Shown here: positions 34,383-44,978 of the stretch, piece after piece
How positions within the stretch are numbered: the first letter of the stretch is position 1
Layout: every line of letters starts with the position of its first letter
Assembly: GCA_024752435.1 (NCBI GenBank)
Contig: CP103021.1
Location: 558,001 to 622,000 of the forward strand
DNA from: Allantophomopsis cytisporea
Lineage: Eukaryota; Ascomycota; Leotiomycetes; Phacidiales; Phacidiaceae
Reading direction: 5' to 3'
DNA length: 64,000 nt
The notes under the pieces: model-generated
The model's input: only the letters and a program-made list of their open reading frames with translations
What the model was told of the DNA's origin: nothing
Databases searched by the model: none
Made by a program: the position numbers and the translations under genes

Positions 34383-34922
34383 GATGGCGAGGCTCTATGA
34401 ACGAGGAGAAAAAAACACCCGAGGGGAAGAGAGTGAGTGGTGGATGGATTTGGCCCGTACGATAATCGATGGCTTGATGGAGATGGATGATCCCTAAACT
34501 TTTGGGCGGGAACGGCGGTACTTTTGTCCGGATGATGGGAATTTATTGGCACGTGATAGGTTGCTTTTTCGTAGTGAATTCGAGTCTCGTCTGGCTTGGC
34601 TTGGCATTGCTTGGCATGGTATCCACTACATTGACATTGTGTATTCTAGAATTCAAGCATAATCATACTTCAACTTCATATCATCACAAGTCACTATTTC
34701 ATAACACACACATATATTAATTTGATGGATTTTTGCGCCGATTTACAGTCTACCATCGCCGCGATGAGACTCTTATATACTTTGTACCAGTCAATTGCAA
34801 ACAAAAACCAAACGCCAAATGAGTCGCCCGTTTAGCGGCTGTCCTCTCGAACATACCGACCACTGTATGCAAAGTTCGTAATTCATCCCCACACAAATAG
34901 AAAATGCAGGGTATCGCTGTAT
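34383..34922. other. intergenic, 540 nt
   Basis: This is the MEF1 promoter and the 3' flank of the aspartic protease gene; both neighbours are on the minus strand. A TTGGCTTGGCATTGCTTGGCA direct repeat of the TTGGC core lies near 34590-34615. No gene is supported. Confidence 0.55.
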
Positions 34923-36604
34923 CTACAACCAAGTAAAGACTCCACCACCAAGCATCATCAAAGCCATACTGGAACCCATAACAGCGGCGAAACTCCAGTC
35001 AAATGGTTGAGCGGCATGGCCTGCAGCGCTCTTCTTGTGAGTGGAAGTCGAGCTGGAGGAAGAGCCGGTGCCCGTTGCGACGAAACCCTGAGCAGCGCTG
35101 AGAGTGGCTTGTTCTGGGTTGTAAGTTGGGTTTGAGCCGCTACTAGCAGCAGTTGCCGTCGCTTGGCCACCTCTAACAGCACCAGTCTCTGTTTGCGTCA
35201 CACTGGCCGCGTTTGCTGCCGTTGAAGCCGATGGGATGGATGCGCCGGAAGAGGCAAAGGCTACGACGTTGGATCCAGTAGCGTTAAAGTTGGTATTTGC
35301 CAGTGCAATCTGGTTGTTATCGAGGTCATAGACTACGTAGGCAGATCGAAGAAAAGTGTCGCCAAACAAGGTGGGAAGGTCTCCTGCTGCCTGGATTCCG
35401 AGTTGACAAGCGGTCTGGCCATTGTTGTAGGTGATAGATTGTCCGGTGGTGAGGGTGAGTGGAAGGACGAGCTCGTTGACTGGAACATTAATGGATGGAC
35501 CTCCTGAACCACCGAAACCGAAAGTCAAGTGGCCAGTCTTATCAGCAAGTGCGCATGGGACAACTGGGCCAAGTTCCGAGTCGACTGTAGCTCCCAGCTC
35601 TTCGTAGATGATTTGAGCAAGGTCGTCTGGAAGAAGAGTGATAGTTGTTCCCGAATCAAGAATGGCCGCCTCAGCATAGTCTGTTGGGGTGAACTGATCA
35701 GATCCAGACGAGGAGGTTGCACCGAGGGAAGTAAAGGCCACGGTGAAGGAAGTGATTTTTCTACTCTGAGAGCTTGGATAGACATCAATGGCAATCAGAT
35801 CGCCGGTGTACTTGTCGGTGTCGATACCGCCGAAGAGGATGGAACCCGTGCTGGAATCGAGATCGTTGAGCCACAAGCTGTAAGCCTTGGCCGGGACCAA
35901 GCCTGCATTGACCATTGCTTCGACCAGGTTGGGATATTGGGTGCCATTTCCAGTCTGAGTATTTGCCTCTGCATCCGCATAACCAATTCCCATGATACCG
36001 ATTGAAATAGTGGTTTCAGTAGCTAAGCCCATCTCGAAGCTGTTCAATGTGGCGCCTCCAATCTCAAAGGTATCCTGGAAGTAGTCACCAGAAGCACCCG
36101 TACCATCGACATAGGAAATGTTGAAGCCATTCTGCTCAACATCGAGGAACGTAGAAGAAGCGCTGGAATCAACTGATCAAAGTATTAGTAATGCTCAAAA
36201 AAAATAAAAAAATAAACATAAATAAATAAACACATAATATTTATTTTTTGCTTCAATGGCCCATTAAGGCGGGATTACTCACAAGCACCACCCTCGCAGC
36301 CACCACTTCTTGTATCCTGACACAAGCTGGCACTGCTACTTGGAAGCCAAACATCCGAACTGCCCGTATCGATCTGCAAGTTCAGCTGCTGCGCCGGCGT
36401 GCCCACCGAGACATTTGCGTAGTAGAGGCCCTCGAGTCTGGCATTGCCCAGTGCAGCCGTGACGGTGTCGGCTCGGCGACCCAGGCGTTGAATGGCTGCC
36501 ACTCTCTCATTTTTCTGGATGTCCATGCGAATAGTGCCCGCGGCCGCAACCGTGGAACAGGCGGCCAGTGCCAAGACTGCTCCCGCCACCGGTGAGGACT
36601 TCAT
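34923..36604 (-). CDS. secreted aspartic protease, probably GPI-anchored (yapsin/SAP-like)
   Basis: Two exons (36604-36283 and 36172-34923; 110-nt intron GTGAGT...ATCAG) give 523 residues. There is a signal peptide (SPVAGAVLALAACSTVAAA), a short propeptide ending near LGRRAD, and a pepsin fold with catalytic Asp79 (IDTGSSDVW) and Asp280 (LDSGTTITL), plus the flap region YVDGTGASGDYF. The C-terminus has a Ser/Thr-rich stalk and a final hydrophobic segment (FAAVMGSSMALMMLGGGVFTWL) preceded by small residues, which fits a GPI-attachment signal. Such proteases act at the plasma membrane or cell wall, cutting surface proteins. The Arg-Arg before the mature domain would suit activation by a Kex2-type enzyme. 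Confidence 0.92.
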
Positions 36605-37095
36605 GACGGAGGGAATGAGTATGCAATAAGATTTTCGTAGGTGTTGGAATAGTAGGAGGGAAGGAAGGGAAGGGTTGAGATATTGTAGGGTTTTGTAGTT
36701 GGAGGCGAAAGTAAGTGAGAGAGAGTGAGTGAGAGAGAGAGAGAGTAAAAGCGAAAGCGAAAGGGCACGTAGGAAGGCTTTCTCTTTGTTCTTCTTGAGG
36801 AATTGTTGTGCCTTTTCTCTTTTTTGACTTTTTATGTTTTTCCTTTCTTTTTTTCTCTCCTACCGGCGCAACGGTTTTCTGGATCAGGAACTGGTGGACA
36901 AAGGAAGGAAGGGGAGAGCGTGGTAGTTTTGTAGTGCAGCAGCAGGGAAGACGTAATACGTAAGGTACTTGAGAACAGATGCCAGTAGTGGTGGTGGTGG
37001 GGGTGGTGGTGTGCCTTGTCTGTGCTGGGGGAGAGGGGGGGGGGCCAATTCAATGCTACACAGCAGCAGTGCCACACGGCAAGGGAGAAGAAGTA

Positions 37096-37130
37096 GAAAT
37101 GGAAATGGAAATGGAAATGGAAATGGAAAT
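37096..37130. repeat. hexanucleotide repeat (GAAATG)
   Basis: Nearly six uninterrupted copies of GAAATG are visible. Confidence 0.9.
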
Positions 37131-37324
37131 ACAGGCTTCAGAGGGGCGCTAAGTTATCGGTCGGGAGATGGAAGATGGGAGATGGAAGATGGGTCACTTT
37201 GTGATTGATGTAGAATCACGCATAAGGTACTTAGACATTAAACATTAGACACGAGATATTCGACACTAGACATTATGTAGTAATATACATTTGTCTGAGT
37301 GTGAGTCTTTCTCTGTGAGTAGAA

Positions 37325-37372
37325 AGTATGAGAGTATGAGAGTATGAGAGTATGAGAGTATGAGAGTATGAG
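37325..37372. repeat. 8-bp tandem repeat (AGTATGAG), six copies
   Basis: Six uninterrupted copies are visible, followed by a degenerate seventh. Confidence 0.9.
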
Positions 37373-37808
37373 TAAGTATGGACGGAGATATCGCACGCTC
37401 CGTTACTCTACGGTGTCAAAAGAGGGTCTCTGTGCTGTAGCATAGCCTGGTAGGTATGTATGTGGTGGATCTAACATAGGTAGTAGATACAGCTTCATGG
37501 CTTGACCCCAATGTATATACATAATGGGTTACATTACTCTGTACCTTACTCGACTTTACCTTGATGCTTGTTCATTATGCACTGTAGCTGAAAATGTTTG
37601 ATGCTGATGATACGGTAGGTCGTAGTACGTCGAACATCGGATATATCTCCCCTCATGGTCTGTTCTTCCAAATACCTCCCGTAGTACCTACGTATGGTAA
37701 AGTATCGGCCTAGAAGTGGGCGCATAGCCTACAGTACCCACTTTATTGACTTGTGGTAGCATACCTAAATCAAGATAAACAATACGTACATACATACTCA
37801 CAAACTCT

Positions 37809-37838
37809 ACTCGACTCGACTCGACTCGACTCGACTCG
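37809..37838. repeat. 5-bp tandem repeat (ACTCG), six copies
   Basis: Six uninterrupted copies of ACTCG are visible directly. Confidence 0.9.
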
Positions 37839-38760
37839 GCATCACAATCCTTCATCCTCTCAATTCTCATCAATCATATTGTATAGAGTATTGATCCTGC
37901 CCAAAGTTCAAACTCGGGAAGCGCCAAGCCATCAGCCGGAGAATGTCAATCTGGGGTTTCAAGGCTTGGCTTTCGGGGTGTCGAGAGTGTCAAGGGGTGG
38001 CGTGAGCCGCTGCTACCGCCAATGATCCGTGAATCCATGAACCTCTCTGTCACAGCGTCATAGCATTTCTGAAACGCACGCATCGTTGGCTTGGAACAAT
38101 TCAAACAACAATTCAGACAACAACAACAACATCAACCAACCACTCACTCTTTCTCTTCAACCCCTTTATGATAGAAAATATTGAGAACAGAACATGTCGA
38201 ATTGCAAATTCCAATGGATGCGATTCATCCAGTCGGGTTTTTGGTCACCCGGGGAACCAGAATCCTTCGTCAAGCGGTAAATTACATTCAAAGGCCCCGC
38301 CCACCGTGTCACATTCTAGAAATGTCTATCCATCGAGCATGGAGGGTCATGATTGTCGTAAGCACGGCCACAGAACCTCCTCCATTTGCCACATTTCTAT
38401 CGTCATCGTCAATTTACTCTGCGCAGTACTGTGTACACACCCAGTCCTCCACAAAATAATGATGTAGATATTCTATGTAACATATTTCCTCTCATTCTCA
38501 TTGATTGATCTAGACCACAAGAGACCACAGCCGATCTACCGAGCAAAGACATCGCACGTGCTTTATGCATATCCTTCATGGCTAATACTCAAAAACACCC
38601 TAATTCTTTCCCCCAACGGCAAGTACAATTCCATCCACGACTCGACTGTACTTGACTAGTAAGTACATCGACACACAAACACTCCCGCGTGCCGACACCG
38701 AGGGCGCCCAGTGGCTGAAGACGGACAAGTCAGAGATTCAGTCCGCCAGAACGGGAGTCG

Positions 38761-38856
38761 GAATCAGAATCAGAATCAGAATCAGAATCAGAATCAGAAT
38801 CAGAATCAGAATCAGAATCAGAATCAGAATCAGAATCAGAATCAGAATCAGAATCA
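38761..38856. repeat. hexanucleotide microsatellite (GAATCA), sixteen copies
   Basis: Sixteen perfect copies span 96 nt, the longest simple repeat in the window. In one frame it would encode alternating Arg and Ile, but no gene is supported there. Perfection over this length suggests high mutability. Confidence 0.95.
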
Positions 38857-39281
38857 CAAATAAGTAACACACTTAGTCATTCAACCTTCGACGCGTATTC
38901 ATTCCTACGGATCATGCACCACCGAGGGATTGAAGCGCTCCGTCAGCGAATCTGCTGGTCGGGAACGCCATATCGTCACTTGGCTTGACGCGCGTCACAT
39001 CGCTGATGCATGTCAGGCATTATTACTCTATGGAGTGTAAGTTGATGTTCGTAGTGTATTTCTACATGTATGAATACTGTACATCTCCGTCGTGGTTGGA
39101 ATCTTACTGATGTGGCGCTCTCATGTAGACAACAGTGCTCGGTGAGTAAGATACATTTTCTGACTTGGAAGACTCGCCCTTCTTACATCGTGTCATGAAT
39201 GCTGTGTTCTTTGAAATACATAAGTACATACATACATACATATATACATACACACAAGTGCATATATGGTAGGTCAGAGCG

Positions 39282-39307
39282 ATATATATATATATATATA
39301 TATATAT
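39282..39307. repeat. TA dinucleotide repeat
   Basis: About thirteen TA units follow GCGA, next to ACATACAT runs upstream. Confidence 0.9.
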
Positions 39308-40288
39308 CGTATTTATCCATAGACAAACAATAACCAAGTCTTTATGTGTACATACATACCTGCAAATAGCCTTCCAGTACCAAGTCACATCACCTCAAGC
39401 GCCCGACACAGATGTAACCTCGAGTTCATCCATACCAGCCATGCAGCCAGCCATCATCCATCCAAGACCAAACTCCGCGACATCTCCCGTCTTCAACGCT
39501 GTGGCTGAGCATTTACACAACAGCAACCATCAACGCCTCTCAAAAAGCATCTTGATCTGCAAATCTCTTGGCGAATCGAAACACATCTGAGAATATCCTC
39601 TCACATGCCTCACGCTTCCTCGTCTGCTTCTTTTTCTTTCGCACCCTCCTCACATGGTACTTCAATCCACACTCCCAGCTCTTATCAGTCGCCCACGCCG
39701 CTCCCCTGGACTTGATTCCACGCCTCTTCGGCAAACCCTTACCGCAGCAGGAAGCTGACAGCGATATTACCTTGACATTGATTGGAGCACGTGATGTATT
39801 ATTCGGAGCAATGCGTCGCTGAGGGCAAGCACTCAACACACTCAAGAAAAGCATAATCTATCAACTGCTGTGTTTGTGTAGCACTTTATCTTTTGTGCTG
39901 CGTGATACCTATTATCGACAGGTAAGGCTTGGCCAGCTGAGCTCGTTTTGCATCTGCCCTGTCAGATATGCTCTTTCATGTAAGCTGCTATATAGATGCT
40001 CACTTTGCTCATCGGGTAAGATGTTTTTCCTGCTCGTTTTCCTTCTCGGACTTTTGCCAAGATCTAATCAGGCGTGCGCTGCGATTGAGATCATCAATCT
40101 TTCCACTATCGATATATTGTCGCGAAATACATCTTCCGTATCGCAACATCATTTCTCCATCAGCTATTGATCAGATCCATCCTTTGCGATTGTTGCCTCA
40201 CAAAAAGCCCCCGCCGTCGAATAAGGCGCAACCCCCATACCCCACATCGAGTAGAATCCACTGTCACACGCGCAACCCCACCGTCCAA

Positions 40289-40822
40289 ATGGCCGGTGTC
40301 CGCTCGTCAACATCAACCTCGGCGACGACGCACACGACCACCACAACCCACTCAGCGCCCTACTACAGTCCCTACCCAACATACAACCCGACACCAAATC
40401 CACACCACGTACCATACTACGCCGAGAAGAACCCAAATTACACGGCTTACTACGCCTCACGATCCAATTCAAATCCCGACTACACCCACACCACAAACAC
40501 CTCCCCACATACCTCCCTCTCGCCCACGCCGCCCTTCCCACTCAACACAAAATCCTCCTTCACCTCCTCCACCTGCTCCAAGAAGCCGACGTCCTCCATC
40601 GCCACCAAGGTCAAGAAATTCTTCAGTGGCTTGGGCACGCCGCCCACGCGCGATTACGATATCACGGAGAGGGACTCCAGCGGCGTCATTACTCGTGGCG
40701 TGATGGGGCATGAGGTGCTGGGCACCGCGTACCACGAGGCGAGTCACGGGAAGGTGCAGAATGCTACGGGCGATGGTGGTGTGGGCAAGGAGTGGAATGG
40801 GGGGTGGCGAAAGTTGGCGTGA
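40289..40822 (+). CDS. small Thr/Pro/Tyr-rich protein, unknown function
   Basis: The frame is open far upstream, but I choose the ATG giving MAGVRSSTSTSATTH (177 residues), because the upstream part reads like leader sequence. The N-terminal 100 residues are low complexity, rich in Thr, Pro, Tyr, Ser and His (YYSPYPTYNPTPNP, NYTAYYASRS). The C-terminal 75 residues look conserved, with a basic helix SIATKVKKFFSGLGTPP followed by RDYDITERDSSG and ending GGWRKLA. There is no signal peptide or membrane segment. I do not recognise the family. Confidence 0.6.
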   Translation: MAGVRSSTSTSATTHTTTTTHSAPYYSPYPTYNPTPNPHHVPYYAEKNPNYTAYYASRSNSNPDYTHTTNTSPHTSLSPTPPFPLNTKSSFTSSTCSKKPTSSIATKVKKFFSGLGTPPTRDYDITERDSSGVITRGVMGHEVLGTAYHEASHGKVQNATGDGGVGKEWNGGWRKLA

Positions 40823-42151
40823 TGGCGCGGTGGTGGGTTTGGGCTTGGATTTGAATGGTTGGATGACTTTATGAATTTGATGGTCGATACTTGTGGTGGC
40901 TTTCTTGATTTAGAGGGGTTGTTTTTTCTGGTGGGAAAATAGATGAGATGGGCTGGAATTGGATGGTTGATGGTGCGTGGTGTGCGGCGTCTTGTATTTG
41001 TTGAGTGTGCTTTGATTATCATTGTTTTCTCGGTGGTGTTTGCACGTGTAGAACATATATGGTCCTGTCGTTATACATCTAAGTTTAGGAACTCTGGATG
41101 CTTTGTCGATTCTATGTTGTGCTTTTGTGGTTGTGATCGTGATCGTATCCTGATTACTGCGTTGAGCTGAGAGAGCAGATTCACTACAAAAGGAAGTCAA
41201 GTGTTGATCAGGAGAAATGAAAGCACGCTGATATCCTGCAATACATCCACATAACAACGCCACGGACCAACCCAGCATTTATTCATCTAGCCTGCAAAGT
41301 CCTACCTTTCACGGCTAGTCAATCTTCAAATCTATCTGTCCAAAATGCACACGCACTAAACTCTCTCTTCACAAAACAACAGCGTCCTTAGTATCATACA
41401 TAGCACTTGAAGATCTCGAAGAGGTAATACATATATGTATATAACCATGACATTCGGTAAAATTCCGACAATCAACCAAAGGTCTCTGCTAAGACATCCA
41501 CCACCAATAGCAAGCAACTCCAGCAACGACCCATCCGACACTTTCATACAGCCCCCACGCCACGGTTCCCTGATACCGGTCGATATCGTTGCTTCGGCTT
41601 AAACTTGGCAGAAATTATCAGATAATGACTATTGCTTGCCATTGAATTTAGCTCTACAGATGGCTCTTGATTTTCGTGCATGGTGGGAGGGTGGGAGGTA
41701 GATTGCTGCGATTGACTTATCGGTTGCTGGTGGTTGAAGAGACTGTGTCTCGCTTTCTTCTATGATGGCCTGTTGCGGACTGGGCCGTTTGGGGCAGCAC
41801 GTATCTGAGGTCCTTGAAGGTTAGATGATTGTATCTAAGTAGCAAATTTTAGTAGCACATTTTTTGCTTATAAATTTTCGAAAATGCGGCTGTATCTTCT
41901 GTGGTATTCATGTGGTATGGCTTGATAAGTACAGCAACTTGTACCAACGTTTTATGTGCTGTGGATCACTGGTGCCCATTAGCCGGTACTTAAGACCATT
42001 GCGCACTGCGAATCCCCGCTGGCACGCAGTGCAAAGGCGGTCAGATGAAGCCGCTAATCCACATAAACCCGGCAGAATCCACAATCGCAGCCGCGTCTCA
42101 ATAATATTTCGATAAACAATCCAAGTTCCTATCGCACCCAATGGCCCCGCC
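40823..42151. other. intergenic, 1.3 kb
   Basis: It is the 3' flank of the small Thr/Pro/Tyr-rich gene and the promoter of the Rrn9-like gene. Short frames occur on both strands with no features. An ATG at 42141 starts a 39-codon frame that overlaps the next gene's start out of phase. Confidence 0.55.
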
Positions 42152-44098
42152 ATGTCCTCCACTCACGATGCGACATCAGGCGACTCTGATTTCTCAGACT
42201 CGAGCATCGAAACCCGCTCGAATAAATACCATGGCCCTACCTCCACTTGGCGTCATTTGACCGAAGAAGAGCGTCTGCTCGCCGATTCTCTTGACCATGA
42301 GCGCAACCAAGACCTCGCTATTCATCTGTACAATGCGCATGCCCTCGAACGCCGTGCCCGGGAAGCGGTACCGAACGTGAAGCCGTGGGCCGGTAGAGAA
42401 CAATGGTTGAAACCACCCGCCAAATCAGCTGCCGATGATGCCAAGGGCTTTGTGCCTCCGCCGAGCTGGACTGCGTGGCCCATGCGTGCGGAGCATGTTC
42501 CTAGAGAGGGTGAGAAATTGGAGGAGGAAAGTGAGGATGAGGTGTTTACGTTGAGGAGGAGGGAGGTTGCGAGACCAAGTCGGTTTATTGAGGAGGTTTT
42601 GACGGGTTTGGCATTGAGGAAGGCGAATGAGGATTTCGAGGCTGCGGAATGGGATCACAAGGGGAGTGGGAAGTCGAAAGTAGCTGGTGGCAGCGGAGTC
42701 GGTGGGGGTGGGGAAAATACTGTGGGCTCGCGCAGTCGTGCTACTAGTGTGGCTCGAAGTGCTGTCTCTTCGTTGCCTCCGAGTAATATGCATAGTCGTG
42801 CTACGAGTCTTGATAGGAGTGAATCGGGAAGAGACCCAGATGATAAGGCGGACACAGAACCAGTTATGGTTCCGGTATTCTCAGCGGATGACGAACGTTC
42901 TGCAAAACTTCTCCGTCCTACAATACGACACCATCTTTCTAAGCTCGACAGTCTCCTGATGGCCCTGCACGAGTCACGTCAAGCATGCGTCAAGACCTTC
43001 ACTGATTCAGAAAGCGGCTCAGAAAACGAAGTTGTAAAAGAGAAAGAACCGAAAGAGCGAGAACGGAAAGCGGGCGGCACAGAGCGCCGAGGCAGGCCGC
43101 GCAAGAACTTCACAGTGCCAGAACACATCCTCGCCGCCGCACTCGAAGCAGCGCGTGCCACCACAGCAGGCGACAGCTCAGAGCCGAAGAAGCGAGGCCG
43201 TGGCAGGCCCCGGAAAGTCCAGCCACCGCTAGATGGTGAATCACATGAGGAGTGGTTCCTACGTAGACGGCGCGAGCAGAAGAAGTCCTTCAAGGATCTA
43301 GAGTCATTCGAAACCTCGTCCGCCCCTCCATCCACCAGAGCGGCGTCAACTGCAGCGGCATCCACTGCGGCACTGTCGCCATCGCCGGCTCCTAGCTTGT
43401 CCTCGCGAAAACGGAAGCGCGAACGCTCGTCTGATCCCGCACCGCGCCAAAAACTTGGGCTGAGAGATTGGAGCGACGTCCTTGGCGCGGCTGGTATCGT
43501 GGGTTTTGATGCTGATGTCGTCGACCGTGCGGCAAGACGTTGTGCGATGCTTTTCGGCGAGACGATGGAGTTGGATACCCTCCATGAGATGCCGGCGGCA
43601 GTTGCAAATACGGATACAAGAGTGCTATATACACCCGAGATGGTTCCCGATTTTGAGTCGTCTGATGAGGATGAGGGGCGGGAGATTAAGAGGACTAGGT
43701 TGCAAAGAAAATCACCTGAGGATGCATCTGATGAAGATATTCCTAGCCGTGCTAAGTTGTCTTATGGAAAGCACTTATGTCCTATTGAGGGTTGTGAGAG
43801 GTCGAAAGTCGAGTTTGGCTTTTCTCGTCTGATGAATTTGAGGCGGCATCTCAAGGCAATACATGGTTTCCAGGGGGAGGAGTTGGATCTCGCACCCGTG
43901 GATAGCGGCGATGAGATGGTCGGTGCTGTGCATCGTGATGGCTTCTTGAAACCATTGCGGATTCGACCTGGAGAAAAGAGGGATGGTAGTGTTCGGAGAT
44001 CGAGGGAGAAAGGGAAGGGGAAAGAGACTGTGGGAACTGCTAGTGAAACCCAGGATGTTGATATGGACAACGATAGTGATCGTTCTTGGGAGGGTTGA
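42152..44098 (+). CDS. Rrn9-like RNA polymerase I initiation factor with AT-hooks
   Basis: An intronless frame of 648 residues. Residues about 32-62 (TWRHLTEEERLLADSLD, then DLAIHLYNAHAL) match what I recall of the Rrn9 domain of fungal Pol I upstream-activation-factor subunits, followed by PPSWTAWPM. Two AT-hook cores lie near residues 312 (RRGRPRK) and 347 (RGRGRPRK), and Arg/Lys nuclear localisation stretches are present (RKRKRER). A C2H2-like finger occupies about 538-566: LCPIEGC then HLKAIH, with Cys-x4-Cys and His-x4-His. The protein should act in the nucleolus in rDNA transcription. The main ATG has a purine at -3; an upstream overlapping ATG lacks one. The family assignment rests mainly on the N-terminal motif. 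Confidence 0.65.
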   Translation: MSSTHDATSGDSDFSDSSIETRSNKYHGPTSTWRHLTEEERLLADSLDHERNQDLAIHLYNAHALERRAREAVPNVKPWAGREQWLKPPAKSAADDAKGFVPPPSWTAWPMRAEHVPREGEKLEEESEDEVFTLRRREVARPSRFIEEVLTGLALRKANEDFEAAEWDHKGSGKSKVAGGSGVGGGGENTVGSRSRATSVARSAVSSLPPSNMHSRATSLDRSESGRDPDDKADTEPVMVPVFSADDERSAKLLRPTIRHHLSKLDSLLMALHESRQACVKTFTDSESGSENEVVKEKEPKERERKAGGTERRGRPRKNFTVPEHILAAALEAARATTAGDSSEPKKRGRGRPRKVQPPLDGESHEEWFLRRRREQKKSFKDLESFETSSAPPSTRAASTAAASTAALSPSPAPSLSSRKRKRERSSDPAPRQKLGLRDWSDVLGAAGIVGFDADVVDRAARRCAMLFGETMELDTLHEMPAAVANTDTRVLYTPEMVPDFESSDEDEGREIKRTRLQRKSPEDASDEDIPSRAKLSYGKHLCPIEGCERSKVEFGFSRLMNLRRHLKAIHGFQGEELDLAPVDSGDEMVGAVHRDGFLKPLRIRPGEKRDGSVRRSREKGKGKETVGTASETQDVDMDNDSDRSWEG

Positions 44099-44978
44099 AG
44101 CTCAAGACCGTATACGAGTATGCTCAGTAATATATTCAACCTGAAATCGAAACTAGTCACATTGAAGCTTGTGAAGCTTGTGAAGCTTGCTATGAATGAA
44201 TGTTTAATACTTGACGTGCCAATGTCAGCTGAGACTGCGTTGACGCAAAGCATAGTATCTATGACGGATCGCCCCAATAGTATCAAGCAGATAGAGCAGA
44301 TACGCTTCAGCTAAGCAATCAGACATTGTCTCGCATCATAAACAGCAGCATGACCCATGCTAGTATTTTCTAGACTTATAACAGTGATGGTTTGGTTTGT
44401 ATCACTATATATCACTAGCAAGGAGAGCACAATGCATACTGAGACGACATATAAACCATGTTGTCTCTCACAACTCTCAGTTTCCTAGTCACGCTAGTGT
44501 ATCAGAAATGTATCTATGTATGTGACGAACGTACTTGTGGTGTTGTGTCCGGTATGTGTTGAATGTAGTATGAAGGTCACATCGAACGCAAGCAAGCAAC
44601 TCCACATACACCGCACGTCAGAATCTATCGTGGTTAGAAATCCAATCATCTTCGTGTTACTTGACGAAAGTGGTGATAACGAGAATGATGGTGACAAGCA
44701 CAGAAACGATGACAATGGAAGATGATTGACGTTTCGTCAATTCTTGGTATACAGACCTTGCAAACGACATGCACATCTTTGTTCTTTCACTGTATGAGTG
44801 CAGAGGAGGAACTGTACACAAAGATACCCTTTTAACGGGCAAGTATTCACCATCCATCACAGATCCAAACAAACACCAGGCCATGTTCATATCTAAAACC
44901 GCTCATATTCCAACCGAACTCCACTCAATCGCCATTTTTATCATAATATACATACTTATTTATATCATCCCATCCAAC
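44099..44978. other. convergent intergenic, 880 nt
   Basis: It holds the 3' flanks of the Rrn9-like gene and of SSADH. A GTGAAGCTT triplication lies near 44165-44190. No coding frame is supported. Confidence 0.55.

Larger units (their letters stand above)
36605..40288. other. 3.7-kb gene-poor, microsatellite-rich stretch
   Basis: Five separate simple repeats lie in this interval, together with G-rich GGTGGTGG runs at about 36990-37045 and ACATACAT runs near 39224-39241. Small frames (38168-38467 and 39540-39854) lack features of known families; the latter is basic with four Cys. The CAACAACAACAACATCAACC run near 38118 resembles a 5' untranslated leader, so an unrecognised transcript is possible. 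Confidence 0.5.

Noticed and set aside
33471..34400. 309-residue plus-strand open frame opposite MEF1 (and 31896-32705)
   Set aside because: Antisense shadows of a highly biased, conserved gene; no domain and no separate start context.
38652..38867. 71-residue frame with an Arg-Ile repeat
   Set aside because: The repeat is just the translation of the GAATCA microsatellite.
39540..39854. 104-residue basic minus-strand frame with several Cys
   Set aside because: A competing plus-strand frame covers the same bases and no homologous motif or signal peptide is convincing.
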